From Lachnospiraceae bacterium (GTDB taxonomy: Bacteria; Bacillota; Clostridia; Lachnospirales; Lachnospiraceae), in NCBI GenBank assembly GCA_028693165.1, contig JAQUVX010000002.1, positions 154,173 through 218,172 on the forward strand: DNA of 64,000 nt, given 5' to 3'. Below the pieces are notes generated by a model. The model saw only the letters and a program-made list of their open reading frames with translations. It was not told the origin of the DNA and ran no database searches. Below are positions 1-7,952 of the stretch, piece after piece (position 1 is the first letter of the stretch; every line of letters starts with the position of its first letter). Made by a program: the position numbers and the translations under genes.

Positions 1-636
1 GGTTTTGTCGTGACTCTGAAGGTAGCGCTGGCAGGACTCCTGCTGGCGCTGGCCCTCGGGGTCATCTTTGGTATGTTATCCACAACGAAAATTAAAATTT
101 GCCGGTTCATAGCAAGGGTATACGTGGAATTCTTCCAGAATACGCCTCTGGTCGTGCAGGTCTTCTTCTATTATGCATGCCTGCCATACGTCATTGGCGG
201 CAGAGTTCCCAAGTTCGTACTGGGTGTGATCGGTGTCGGCATTTATCATGGTGCCTACATTTCCGAGGTCATCCGTACCGGTATCGAGGCCGTGCCGAAG
301 GGTCAGTTTGAGGCCGCTTATTCTCAGGGATTTAACTATCTTCAAACCATGTGGTACATTATCCTGCCGCAGACCATGAAGATGATTCTCCCGCCGCTGA
401 CCAATCAGGCGCTGAATCTGGTCAAGAACACTTCCGTTCTCGCCATGATCGCCGGCATGGATCTGATGTATCATGCAGATTCCTGGGGTAGCGACCGCGG
501 ATATTTCGTACAGGCTTATCTGCCCTGCGCGCTGCTGTATTTCCTGATCTGTTTCCCGCTGGCGCGACTTGCCAGATATTTGGAGATTCGTGCAAAGCGC
601 ACTCCGGTTCCAAAGAAACCAAAGGGGGTGGCGTAA
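1..636 (+). CDS. Amino-acid ABC transporter permease (5'-truncated by window)
   Basis: This is an inner-membrane permease of a polar amino-acid ABC importer (HisM/GltJ type). The reading frame is already open at base 1 (GFVVTLK...), so the true start lies upstream and a few transmembrane residues are missing. The conserved cytoplasmic EAA loop is clear (EVIRTGIEAVPKGQFEAA, about residues 86-103 counted from the GTG at base 10), followed by the LPQ signature. The C-terminus is basic, as is usual for a cytoplasmic tail. The stop codon is one base before the ATG of a second, homologous permease. The two therefore probably form a heterodimer, as in GltJ/GltK. The solute-binding protein and ATPase should lie upstream, because a terminator follows the second permease. 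The substrate cannot be told from the sequence; glutamate, aspartate, glutamine or cystine are all possible. Confidence 0.92.
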   Translation, partial: GFVVTLKVALAGLLLALALGVIFGMLSTTKIKICRFIARVYVEFFQNTPLVVQVFFYYACLPYVIGGRVPKFVLGVIGVGIYHGAYISEVIRTGIEAVPKGQFEAAYSQGFNYLQTMWYIILPQTMKMILPPLTNQALNLVKNTSVLAMIAGMDLMYHADSWGSDRGYFVQAYLPCALLYFLICFPLARLARYLEIRAKRTPVPKKPKGVA

Positions 637-637
637 G

Positions 638-1300
638 ATGGCAGAGGTACTCGGAACAATCTTTACCAAAGCAAATATCGGTTTTATGATGCAGGGCCTT
701 CTGATGACGCTTGTCATCGCCGCAGCGACCATTGCTTTGAGCCTGTTCTTCGGAACGGCAGTCGCCATGATCCGGCATTTCTGCATCGGCAGGATGGTAT
801 GGTTATCCTGGCTTGCCGGTGCATACATCGAATTCTTCCGCTGCACGCCGAACATCCTGTGGATTCTGTGGATCCGCTTCACGATGCAGGGCGATCCGAC
901 CGTGAAGGCCATCTTCGCCTGCACCCTGTTTACCACAGCTGTGGTGGCCGAGATCGTCCGCGGCGGCTTAAACGGTATTCCGAAAGGACAGTTTGAGGGA
1001 GCTGCTTCCCAGGGCTTCAGCTTCTGGCAGACGCTCCGCTACATCGTCCTTCCGCAGACCTTCAAGAGCATTGTCCCGGCGCTGCTCTCGCAGGTGATCA
1101 CCATTATCAAGGATACTTCCTTCTTAAAAGCGGTCGATATCGCAGAGTTCATGCGAAACAGCTCCATCGTCATGGGCCAGCTTCGCACCCCGGCACAGAT
1201 TATTACGCTGTATGGTTTCATCGCGCTGTGCTACTTTGTGATCTGCTTCTCCTTGTCCTGTACGGTGAGATATTACCAGAAACGTACGAAAATTGCATAA
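638..1300 (+). CDS. Amino-acid ABC transporter permease, second subunit
   Basis: Second membrane subunit of the same polar amino-acid ABC importer, 220 residues. I place the start at 638 because an AAGGGGGTGG ribosome-binding site formed by the end of the preceding gene sits just upstream. An earlier in-frame ATG at 569 lies deep inside that gene. The protein has several hydrophobic segments and the EAA loop (EIVRGGLNGIPKGQFEGAAS), then LPQ. The partner gene ends at 636, so translation is likely coupled. A strong hairpin terminator at 1339-1368 follows, making this the last gene of the operon; no ATPase follows. Family assignment is secure, substrate unknown. Confidence 0.93.
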   Translation: MAEVLGTIFTKANIGFMMQGLLMTLVIAAATIALSLFFGTAVAMIRHFCIGRMVWLSWLAGAYIEFFRCTPNILWILWIRFTMQGDPTVKAIFACTLFTTAVVAEIVRGGLNGIPKGQFEGAASQGFSFWQTLRYIVLPQTFKSIVPALLSQVITIIKDTSFLKAVDIAEFMRNSSIVMGQLRTPAQIITLYGFIALCYFVICFSLSCTVRYYQKRTKIA

Positions 1301-1338
1301 ACTGTGTGTGCTGCGGTTGTGTGGCATACAAGCTAAGG

Positions 1339-1368
1339 GAGCCCGGCTTGCGCCGGGCTCTTGTTTTG
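1339..1368 (+). terminator. Rho-independent terminator of the amino-acid transporter operon
   Basis: A perfect 9-bp GC-rich stem (GAGCCCGGC at 1339-1347, GCCGGGCTC at 1352-1360) with a TTGC loop is followed by TTGTTTTGT. It lies 38 bp after the permease stop. Confidence 0.85.
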
Positions 1369-1375
1369 TGGGATG

Positions 1376-1570
1376 GCTTGTGGTGCTTGCCTTGGGGCTG
1401 GTTTGGCGCTTGCTTTGGGGCTGGCTTGCCTTGGCGCTGGCTTGCCTTGTGGTTGGCTTGTCTTGGAGCTGGCTTGACCCTTGCCCTTGGACGCTTGCCT
1501 TGGGGCTTGCCCTGGTGCTTGCCTTGACGCTTGCTTTGCCCCTTGCTTTACCCCTTGCTTTGCCCTCCCG
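1376..1570. repeat. A-poor degenerate minisatellite
   Basis: About 190 bp of imperfect tandem repetition built from units like GCTTGCCTTGGGGCTGG, with a spacing near 15-16 bp that drifts. The plus strand here is almost devoid of A (about six in the stretch), so the two strands have extreme G+T versus A+C skew in places. Open frames crossing it on either strand give low-complexity K/A/S/Q-rich or L/W/A-rich strings and no recognisable protein, so I treat it as non-coding. It lies between the operon terminator and the promoter of the PF06541 gene. Confidence 0.7.
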
Positions 1571-1639
1571 ACACCGCGCCGCCGGTTGACATAAGAAATT
1601 TTCTGCTCCATTTTGTAATTTCGACATTTCTAAGTGGCA

Positions 1640-1784
1640 AATTACCAAAAGAAAAGCATTTTTTTGGCAGCCAGGCATTTCGGAAGCTTCAAATTACCAA
1701 AAACGCACATTTTTCGCATTTTTTCATGCACTTTGCGAACCTTTTTTGGTAATATCAATTCAACATCCGCTGTAATTACCAAAA
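1640..1784. promoter_or_regulatory. Cluster of AATTACCAAAA boxes
   Basis: The 11-mer AATTACCAAAA occurs at 1640-1650, 1692-1702 and 1774-1784, and an inverted partial copy (TTTTTTGGTAAT) lies at about 1742-1753. They occupy the non-coding stretch upstream of the promoter at 1839-1866. Such spacing suits a DNA-binding regulator, but the regulator is unknown. The rest of the 1301-1916 gap holds the terminator and the minisatellite. Confidence 0.4.
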
Positions 1785-1804
1785 TCGAGTAATTTGGCAT
1801 TTAG

Positions 1805-1825
1805 CTAGAATTCAACTAGAATTCA
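1805..1825. repeat. Two CTAGAATTCA direct repeats
   Basis: CTAGAATTCA at 1805-1814 is repeated exactly at 1816-1825, an 11-bp period close to one helical turn. The pair lies immediately upstream of the -35 element at 1839, the usual place for an activator. Confidence 0.45.
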
Positions 1826-1838
1826 TTTCATGACAGCA

Positions 1839-1866
1839 TTGTTTTGCCAGAATTTTGTGTTATAAT
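1839..1866 (+). promoter_or_regulatory. Sigma-A-type promoter of the PF06541 gene
   Basis: TTGTTT at 1839-1844, a 16-bp spacer and a perfect TATAAT at 1861-1866. Transcription would begin about 45 bp before the ATG at 1917. Confidence 0.6.
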
Positions 1867-1916
1867 GTAGAAACCGCATCAAACAATTCCGCATTGCCTG
1901 CCAAAGAAAGGATCAC

Positions 1917-2804
1917 ATGATGTATCCATATGCCTGGTATCACTGGCTCAGCTTCTTTTATATTTACTGCTTTTTTGGCTGGATCTTCGAATCCGCCTAT
2001 GTTTCCTTCGAGGAAAAGAAATTCGTCAACCGCGGCTTCCTGCGCATCCCTATGCTGCCTCTCTACGGCACCGGAGCCATCCTGATGCTGTGGCTCTGCC
2101 TCCCCTTTGAGAGCAATCCGGCCATGGAATACATCGTCGGCGTCGTTGGTGCGACGGCCCTGGAATATAGTACCGGGGTTGGGATGGAAATGCTGTTCAA
2201 GGTTCGATACTGGGATTACAGCCGCAAGAAATTCAACCTCAACGGTTACATCTGCCTCAGTTCTTCGCTTGCCTGGGGATTTCTGACGCTTTTTATGACA
2301 GATGTCATCCATCATCCGATTGCCCGCTTTGTTCTTCAGCTTCCAGTGGCAACGGAAGCATGGATTCTGGTGCTTATCAGCGCTGCGTTCCTGTATGATA
2401 CCATTTACGCTACCAGAGAAGCGCTCAACCTTGCAAAAATGCTGGCTACCATTACGCGTCTGCGCGCTGAGCTGGACGAACTGCAGGTCAAGCTGGCTCT
2501 GATGAAATCAGAGGCTGCACAGAATGTCGATGTATTCAAGGAAAATGTCAAAGGAACCGTATCCGGATCTCTTGCCGCCTACAAAGCTGCACAGGAAACA
2601 AAGCAGGAGGCCAAGAAGGAATCCCGCGAGGCTCTTATTGCCGCCCTTTCCGATGGGCTGAATGAAAAGCGCGAACTGCTGCAGCACTACATGAGCATGC
2701 ACCGTCCGCCGATCCTGCGCCGAAATCCAGATGCGGCATCCCGCTCCTTTGCCAAGGCATTAAAAGACCTGCGCACCGCCTGGGAGGCACGCAGGTCTGA
2801 GTAA
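1917..2804 (+). CDS. PF06541-type (putative ABC-transporter type IV) membrane protein
   Basis: A 295-residue membrane protein of the family annotated as putative ABC-transporter type IV (PF06541, CmpB-like). The N-terminal half has about five hydrophobic segments and the family features WHWLSFFYIYCFFGWIFE-like opening, GFLRIPMLPLYGTGA and ALEYSTGVGMEMLF. From about residue 185 the protein turns soluble and strongly charged, probably a cytoplasmic coiled-coil tail. The start follows an AGAAAGGA ribosome-binding site; a second ATG directly follows and could be used. The gene has its own promoter and stands alone. No ATPase is near, and a transport role for the family is not proven. The function is therefore unknown beyond membrane location. 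Confidence 0.8.
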   Translation: MMYPYAWYHWLSFFYIYCFFGWIFESAYVSFEEKKFVNRGFLRIPMLPLYGTGAILMLWLCLPFESNPAMEYIVGVVGATALEYSTGVGMEMLFKVRYWDYSRKKFNLNGYICLSSSLAWGFLTLFMTDVIHHPIARFVLQLPVATEAWILVLISAAFLYDTIYATREALNLAKMLATITRLRAELDELQVKLALMKSEAAQNVDVFKENVKGTVSGSLAAYKAAQETKQEAKKESREALIAALSDGLNEKRELLQHYMSMHRPPILRRNPDAASRSFAKALKDLRTAWEARRSE

Positions 2805-2812
2805 CCCAACAA

Positions 2813-2850
2813 GAAACCGGTGTCAGAGTTTGTACTCGTCCACCGGTTTC
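2813..2850. terminator. Bidirectional hairpin between convergent genes
   Basis: GAAACCGGTG (2813-2822) pairs perfectly with CACCGGTTTC (2841-2850) between two convergent genes. The T-runs on either side are weak (TTGTTGGG on the minus strand), so termination efficiency is uncertain. Confidence 0.55.
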
Positions 2851-2878
2851 TCACTGTAATCACAAATCTATCTTTCCC

Positions 2879-4615
2879 TTACATCAGCTTGTCCACCATC
2901 GCCATCAGCTTTTCGCCCAGCTCTGCGGACTTAGCCTCGGCATCCGCCAGGGAGGTTCCCTTCACGCCGTAGTAGAACTTGATCTTCGGCTCGGTGCCGG
3001 ACGGGCGAACGCACAGCCATGCATTGTCATTCATGTCATAGTAGAGCACGTTGGAGGACGGAAGGCCGGTCGGGGTAACCGCGCCGGTTGCCATATCCTT
3101 TACGGTGTCCAGCTTGTAATCCCGCGCAGACAGAACCTTGTAAGCTCCAACCGCAGTCGGCGGGTCATTGCGGAATGCTTCCATGATAGACTGGATCTTG
3201 GCCAGACCTTCGATACCGGAGAGGCCGATGGATTTGACCGCATCCTTGTAGTAACCATATTTCTCGTACATAGCCACCATGGCATCCCACAGCGTCATGT
3301 TCTTCGTCTTGTAATAAGCGGCGGCCTCACACAGTGCCACGGTTGCGGAAACTGCATCCTTATCACGCGCATAGGTGCCGATCAGACAGCCGTAGCTCTC
3401 TTCCATACCGAACATATAATGGCCGATGCCGGTGTTCTCTTCCTTCAGAATCTGCTGGCCGATCCATTTGAAGCCAGTCAGACATTCTACTAATTTACAG
3501 TCGTACGCTGCCGCTACCGCATCGATCAGGTTCGTGCTCACGATCGATTTGACCACTTCGCCGTCAGCCGGGATCGCCTTCTGTGCGGCCTTCTGACTCA
3601 ACACATACTCACACAGCAGAGAGCCGGACATGTTGCCGGTCAGGGAGATGTACCCGCCGGACTTCGTATCCTTCACGTACACGCCGAGACGGTCTGCATC
3701 CGGGTCGGTTGCCAGAATCAGATCTGCGTCCTTCTCCTTCGCCAGCTTAAGCCCCAGTGCAAATGCCTCTTCCGCTTCCGGGTTCGGGTAGCTGACCGTC
3801 GGGAAATCTCCGTCCGGCAATTCCTGCTCCGGCACCACGTAAACGTGTTCAAAGCCGATCTCTTTCAGCACTCTGCGGACCGGAATGTTGCCGGTGCCAT
3901 GCAGTGGTGTGTATACAATCTTGATGCTGTCCTGCATCTGGTCAATGGCATCCTGATTGACAACCTGCGCTTTCACACAGGCGATGTATTTGTCGTCGAT
4001 CTCTTTTCCGATGACCTCATAGAGACCTGCCGCCATGGCATCCTCCGCGCTCATGGTCTTCACGGTGGACAGATCCTCGATCGCCATAACCTCCTCGGTC
4101 ACGCCTTTGTCATGAGGCGGTGTGAACTGTGCGCCGTCCTCCCAGTATACCTTGTAGCCGTTATAGGCCGGCGGGTTGTGGCTTGCAGTCACGTTGATGC
4201 CGGCGATACAGCCCAGCTCGCGCACCGCGAAGGACAGCTCCGGAGTCGGCCGCAGGGACTCAAACTTGTAGGCCTTGATTCCGTTCGCCGCCAGTGTGCG
4301 TGCCGCCTCGTCTGCGAATTCCGGTGACATATGGCGGGAATCGTAGGCGATGGCAACGCCCTTGGCCGCACCGCCCTGTTTGATAATGTAATTCGCCAGG
4401 CCCTGAGTCGCACGGCGCACCACATAAATATTCATACGGTTGATACCCGCACCGATGATTCCGCGCAGGCCGGCAGTACCAAATTCCAGATCCATATAGA
4501 AGCGTTCTTTCACATCATTCTCATCCTGCTCAATCGCTTTCAGCTCCGCCTTGGTCTCGTCATCAAAATACGGATTCGAAAGCCATTCCTGATAAATTTT
4601 CATGTAGTCCTTCAT
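2879..4615 (-). CDS. pgcA: Phosphoglucomutase/phosphomannomutase
   Basis: Cytoplasmic alpha-D-phosphohexomutase, 578 residues, interconverting glucose-1-phosphate and glucose-6-phosphate (and probably the mannose forms) for cell-wall precursor and glycogen metabolism. All four active-site elements are present: the phosphoserine loop TASHNP (Ser145), the metal-binding loop DPDADR (304-309), the sugar-binding loop GMEESYG (403-409) and the phosphate-binding loop RPSGTEPK (about 537-544). The length and the early FGTAGLRG motif match the PgcA-type group of Firmicutes. The start at 4615 has a GAGGAGGGG ribosome-binding site. A perfect TATAAT on the minus strand (4665-4670) could be its -10 element. 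The gene follows the cotS-like and CCA genes on the same strand but about 100 bp away, so separate transcription is likely. Confidence 0.95.
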   Translation of the reverse strand: MKDYMKIYQEWLSNPYFDDETKAELKAIEQDENDVKERFYMDLEFGTAGLRGIIGAGINRMNIYVVRRATQGLANYIIKQGGAAKGVAIAYDSRHMSPEFADEAARTLAANGIKAYKFESLRPTPELSFAVRELGCIAGINVTASHNPPAYNGYKVYWEDGAQFTPPHDKGVTEEVMAIEDLSTVKTMSAEDAMAAGLYEVIGKEIDDKYIACVKAQVVNQDAIDQMQDSIKIVYTPLHGTGNIPVRRVLKEIGFEHVYVVPEQELPDGDFPTVSYPNPEAEEAFALGLKLAKEKDADLILATDPDADRLGVYVKDTKSGGYISLTGNMSGSLLCEYVLSQKAAQKAIPADGEVVKSIVSTNLIDAVAAAYDCKLVECLTGFKWIGQQILKEENTGIGHYMFGMEESYGCLIGTYARDKDAVSATVALCEAAAYYKTKNMTLWDAMVAMYEKYGYYKDAVKSIGLSGIEGLAKIQSIMEAFRNDPPTAVGAYKVLSARDYKLDTVKDMATGAVTPTGLPSSNVLYYDMNDNAWLCVRPSGTEPKIKFYYGVKGTSLADAEAKSAELGEKLMAMVDKLM

Positions 4616-4714
4616 AAATTAATACCCCTCCTCTAAATTCTTCTGCCACGCAGTTGCTACCTTAATTATAGCTCAATTTGTCAGAAAAAGGAAGAAGAAC
4701 CACACAGAAATGAG

Positions 4715-5698
4715 TTATTTTATTTTCGACAAGAATCGATTTCGTTCTTCCTGCTGAAGCTCCAGATTTTTCAGTTTTTCCACGCTTTTTGCCGGAATCC
4801 ACGCTTTATTTGCATTGTAATAATAATTCAGCTGCTTCCAATACTTTTCCGGGTACAAAAACAGGTAATACAGATACGCCCGATCCGTCTGACTGATGGG
4901 CATCGCCCGCTCGTACGCCTCCATCATGGCTGCCCCCAGCCGCTCATTCCACGCGTGCTTCTCCATGACCTTGCGCATGAACCGGTACAGATCCGTCATC
5001 TGATCCCCACAGTGCATCTGATTGAATTCAATGAAATCCACGCCGTCATACCGCATCAGAATGTGATGCTGGTCCAGATCTCCGTGACACAAAAAGAGCC
5101 GGTCCTCACTCTGGTTTGCTCCAAGTAGTTCCAGCCCCTCCTGTGCCTCCAGCGCCTGTGCCATAAAGACATCAAAATGCTGCATAACGCAGAGTTCAAA
5201 TTCGCTTTTTTTCCGTTTGCTGCTGATAAAATTCCGCACGCGCTTCATCTCACGGGTGTGGCGTTTCATTTCCTCTCCCATGCCCGGCGGAAGCATCGAG
5301 CCAAGGTTCCACGGTTCCTGCCAGGGGATCTTGCGAAATGCCCGGTGAAGCCCGGCAATGTGACTGACCGCAGTCAGAATCTCACCGGTATCCTTTAAGT
5401 TGCATTCCCGGTCCAAAAACCAGTCCTTCAAAACATATTTTGTCCCATCCTCCGCAGTGGTAAGCAGACTGTCCTCCTGATTGCGGACATACTGATCCAC
5501 CGCCCATGCCCCCTGCTCCTGCAGCTTTTGGAGCACGGTCTCCTCAAACTCCAACCGTTTCAACGTGCCGCGATATTCCTTGAGAAGCTTGATTCCGTTC
5601 GACCGCTCACAGATCCAGGCCCCGCGCCCGCGCCGGACATTCACGGTCTCTCCTTCGTACTGCTGCAAAACCTCCAGATAACTGTCGTTCACGCTCAC
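4715..5698 (-). CDS. CotS-family spore coat / kinase-fold protein
   Basis: A 327-residue protein of the CotS/YutH family, a kinase-fold (aminoglycoside-phosphotransferase-like) group found in spore formers. The catalytic-loop motif is visible as LCHGDLDQHHILM (around residue 206). The position normally holding the metal-binding Asp reads FIEFNQMHCGDQMTDL, with Asn in the DFD-like triad, so catalytic activity is uncertain. The region YLYYLFLYPEKYWKQLNYYY is typical of the clostridial members. It lies 65 bp downstream of the CCA-adding enzyme gene on the same strand and may share its transcript. In known members the protein sits in the spore coat. Family confident, biochemical activity unknown. 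Confidence 0.85.
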   Translation of the reverse strand: MSVNDSYLEVLQQYEGETVNVRRGRGAWICERSNGIKLLKEYRGTLKRLEFEETVLQKLQEQGAWAVDQYVRNQEDSLLTTAEDGTKYVLKDWFLDRECNLKDTGEILTAVSHIAGLHRAFRKIPWQEPWNLGSMLPPGMGEEMKRHTREMKRVRNFISSKRKKSEFELCVMQHFDVFMAQALEAQEGLELLGANQSEDRLFLCHGDLDQHHILMRYDGVDFIEFNQMHCGDQMTDLYRFMRKVMEKHAWNERLGAAMMEAYERAMPISQTDRAYLYYLFLYPEKYWKQLNYYYNANKAWIPAKSVEKLKNLELQQEERNRFLSKIK

Positions 5699-5763
5699 CC
5701 CTCCACTTTCGCCGCTTACCAGCTATTTCAGAGTATGAATCTGTGAGCGCAAATATACACATT

Positions 5764-6933
5764 TTATTGTCCGCAGAATTTTTCCAACAGGACTTCCTTC
5801 TGATTGTCTCCGGGATATGCAAGCACATGATCCAGCATCCGTTCCAAAATTTCGCCCAGCGCTCTCCCCGGCTTTACCCCGGCTTCAATCAGATCCTTCC
5901 CCTTCACCGCCAGATCCTTCAGCAAAAGGCAGTCCCCCGCCGCGCGAATCTGCGCCGTGAGCGCACGGATCGCCGCATCGTAACCATTCAGCTCCACCAG
6001 TGCATCCCACACCTCCGGCTCCATCTGACTCATGGCGCGGCGCACCGCCTCCGCCTCCGCCGCAAGCTCCCGCCCGGACCAGCCAACCAGCGTCCGCACC
6101 CTTGCAATCGTGTCATTATCAAGCTTCAAATCTTTCAGAATGCGCACCGCCTGCTCCGGGCGGACCAGACGCAGAAACGCCGCCCACCGCACATATTTCA
6201 CGGCCGGAAGATCCGCCGGAATATCGGTCTTACGCCACGGCACGGCTGCAAAGCCCTCCGAGATAAAGGGGCTGATTCCCGTCTCATATACCTGCCGGAT
6301 CTGCTCCGGATGCGCCGATACCAGCAGCTTCGAAAGCTCCATCTGAATCCGCTCTTTGCTGACCCGCGCAATATTGGGCGCAATCACCGCGATCGCCTCC
6401 TGCGTCTCCTGCTCGATCGTAAAATCAAGCTGTGCGGAAAAACGGATGGCCCGCAGAATCCGCAGCGCGTCCTCCGTAAACCGTTCCATCGCGTTGCCCA
6501 CACAGCGGATGGTCCGCCGTTTTAAGTCCTGCATCCCGTCAAAGGCATCCACGATTCCCGTCTCTTCGCTGTAAGCCATGGCATTGATGGTAAAATCTCT
6601 CCGGCGCAGATCCTCCAGCAGATCTGAGGTAAACGCCACCTCCTTGGGATGCCGCCCATCCTCATAGGTCCCGTCGATCCGATAGGTCGTGACCTCATAG
6701 CCGGTTCGCCCCACCATAATCGTCACCGTCCCATGCTGAATTCCCGTATCGACCGTCCGCCGAAACAGCGCCTTCACCTGCAGCGGCAGCGCCGAGGTCG
6801 TGATATCCCAGTCCTCCGGCTCCCGCCCAAGCAAAGTGTCCCGCACACAGCCGCCCACAGCGTACGCCTCATAACCGTTCTGATTCAGTTTTTGAATAAT
6901 CTCTCTCACCTGCTCCGGAATCTGTATCTGCAT
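5764..6933 (-). CDS. cca: CCA tRNA nucleotidyltransferase
   Basis: Adds or repairs the 3'-terminal CCA of tRNAs; cytoplasmic, class II nucleotidyltransferase, 389 residues. The head domain has the GGCVRD motif (27-32), the catalytic carboxylates in EPEDWDITT (Asp41 and Asp43), RRDFTINAMAY (about 108-118) and the body-domain signature ERFTEDALRILRAIRFSAQL. The protein is shorter than the roughly 450-residue HD-domain versions, and no HD motif is visible, so it is the simple CCA-adding form. The start at 6933 is preceded by GAGAGGG. A promoter (TTTACA-17-TAAAAT) lies upstream at 6989-7017. The cotS-like gene follows at 65 bp. Confidence 0.95.
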   Translation of the reverse strand: MQIQIPEQVREIIQKLNQNGYEAYAVGGCVRDTLLGREPEDWDITTSALPLQVKALFRRTVDTGIQHGTVTIMVGRTGYEVTTYRIDGTYEDGRHPKEVAFTSDLLEDLRRRDFTINAMAYSEETGIVDAFDGMQDLKRRTIRCVGNAMERFTEDALRILRAIRFSAQLDFTIEQETQEAIAVIAPNIARVSKERIQMELSKLLVSAHPEQIRQVYETGISPFISEGFAAVPWRKTDIPADLPAVKYVRWAAFLRLVRPEQAVRILKDLKLDNDTIARVRTLVGWSGRELAAEAEAVRRAMSQMEPEVWDALVELNGYDAAIRALTAQIRAAGDCLLLKDLAVKGKDLIEAGVKPGRALGEILERMLDHVLAYPGDNQKEVLLEKFCGQ

Positions 6934-6988
6934 GGTCTTTGCCCTCTCATTTCCTGATGCCTTTGCTTCTCAGCTTTCTCAAGTCTAT

Positions 6989-7017
6989 ATTTTATCATAG
7001 TAAAATTCTGATGTAAA
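6989..7017 (-). promoter_or_regulatory. Promoter of cca
   Basis: On the minus strand TTTACA (7012-7017), a 17-bp spacer and TAAAAT (6989-6994), about 55 bp upstream of the start codon. Confidence 0.55.
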
Positions 7018-7043
7018 CCCGTTCCCAAGCCGAAAAAAGGCCG

Positions 7044-7086
7044 GAAAAAAGCACCCGGGCCCCTTCTCCCGGACCCGGGTGTTTTT
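7044..7086 (-). terminator. Terminator of the glucuronidase operon
   Basis: CACCCGGG (7052-7059) pairs with CCCGGGTG (7074-7081); on the minus strand the stem is followed by TTTTTTCC. It lies two bases past the HAD gene stop. T-runs on both sides make it potentially bidirectional. Confidence 0.85.
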
Positions 7087-7087
7087 C

Positions 7088-7930
7088 TCAGCTCAAATTC
7101 TCTTCAAATTCCTGTATCAATTTCTCCTGATAGGCTCCGGCATAAATTTCGCCGAGGAACGTATACATTCCCTCCTCGACAAGCCGGTTCCAGGATTCCT
7201 TCTCTCGCCTGACCAGAATCGGAAAGTAGAGGGCACCGTTTGAAAAGGCGGCATCCCGGTCTCCCGGCGCATCGCCGACCATCAGCACATGCGAATCCGC
7301 ATATCCCTTTTCCATCAGCCGTTTGATGCAGTAGGCCTTTGTTCCTGCATCCTGCGAAAGCACAATCGCCGTGTGGTCCAAAAGCCCGTATTTCTCCCAC
7401 TCCTCCATGATCGCCTGCTGATTTGCAGACGAAACGATCGCCACATCCGCAACCTGGGAAATCACCCGAAGCGCCTCCTTCGCGCCCGCGAAGGGAAGCT
7501 TTCCGCTTTCCGGAAGCGCATTCACCTCGCGGTTTACCTCCTCCGACCAGCGCAGCACCTTTTGAAAAATCGCATGATCCTGTTCTTCCATGCAGCGCAT
7601 CAGACTCTTGTTGGAGAGTTCCTCTGCCGACTGCACCCAATGCTCCAGGGCTTCCAGCCCCTCGATCTTTTTGTATTTCCGGTCGACCTCCTTAAGCGTG
7701 ATCGCCAGACCGGCAAACCGGTTGATTCCTCTGGTCATCGTATAAAGATTGATTTCATTCCACAGTGTTAAGATCGGCTGCTGCCACAGTTCCAGCCCCC
7801 ATTCACGAATCATGCACGGACCGAAGCATTGAAAATGCTTGATGTTCATGGTGTCCATTACACAGCCGTCCGAATCGATACAGACCAGATAATCCTTCTT
7901 TTTCTGATACGTTTCAAATACATCTGTCAT
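7088..7930 (-). CDS. HAD-superfamily phosphatase
   Basis: A 280-residue cytoplasmic haloacid-dehalogenase-like hydrolase, probably a sugar-phosphate phosphatase or phosphonatase-like enzyme. Motif I is DSDGCVMD (Asp19 nucleophile, Asp21), with Cys and Val where Thr and Leu are usual. Motif II is in AIVSSANQQ and motif IV in GDAPGDRDAA. A helical cap of about 120 residues sits between motifs I and II. It is the last gene of the LacI-controlled glycan operon, 22 bp after the beta-glucuronidase and before a strong terminator. It may therefore dephosphorylate a side product of that pathway. The substrate cannot be inferred from sequence. Confidence 0.82.
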   Translation of the reverse strand: MTDVFETYQKKKDYLVCIDSDGCVMDTMNIKHFQCFGPCMIREWGLELWQQPILTLWNEINLYTMTRGINRFAGLAITLKEVDRKYKKIEGLEALEHWVQSAEELSNKSLMRCMEEQDHAIFQKVLRWSEEVNREVNALPESGKLPFAGAKEALRVISQVADVAIVSSANQQAIMEEWEKYGLLDHTAIVLSQDAGTKAYCIKRLMEKGYADSHVLMVGDAPGDRDAAFSNGALYFPILVRREKESWNRLVEEGMYTFLGEIYAGAYQEKLIQEFEENLS

Positions 7931-7952
7931 ATCTGTCTTTCCTCTCCCTGCA

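Noticed and set aside
1124-1678. Minus-strand frame running through the minisatellite (K/A/S/Q-rich product)
   Set aside because: Low-complexity translation of the repeat that also overlaps the second permease gene; no start signal or family resemblance.
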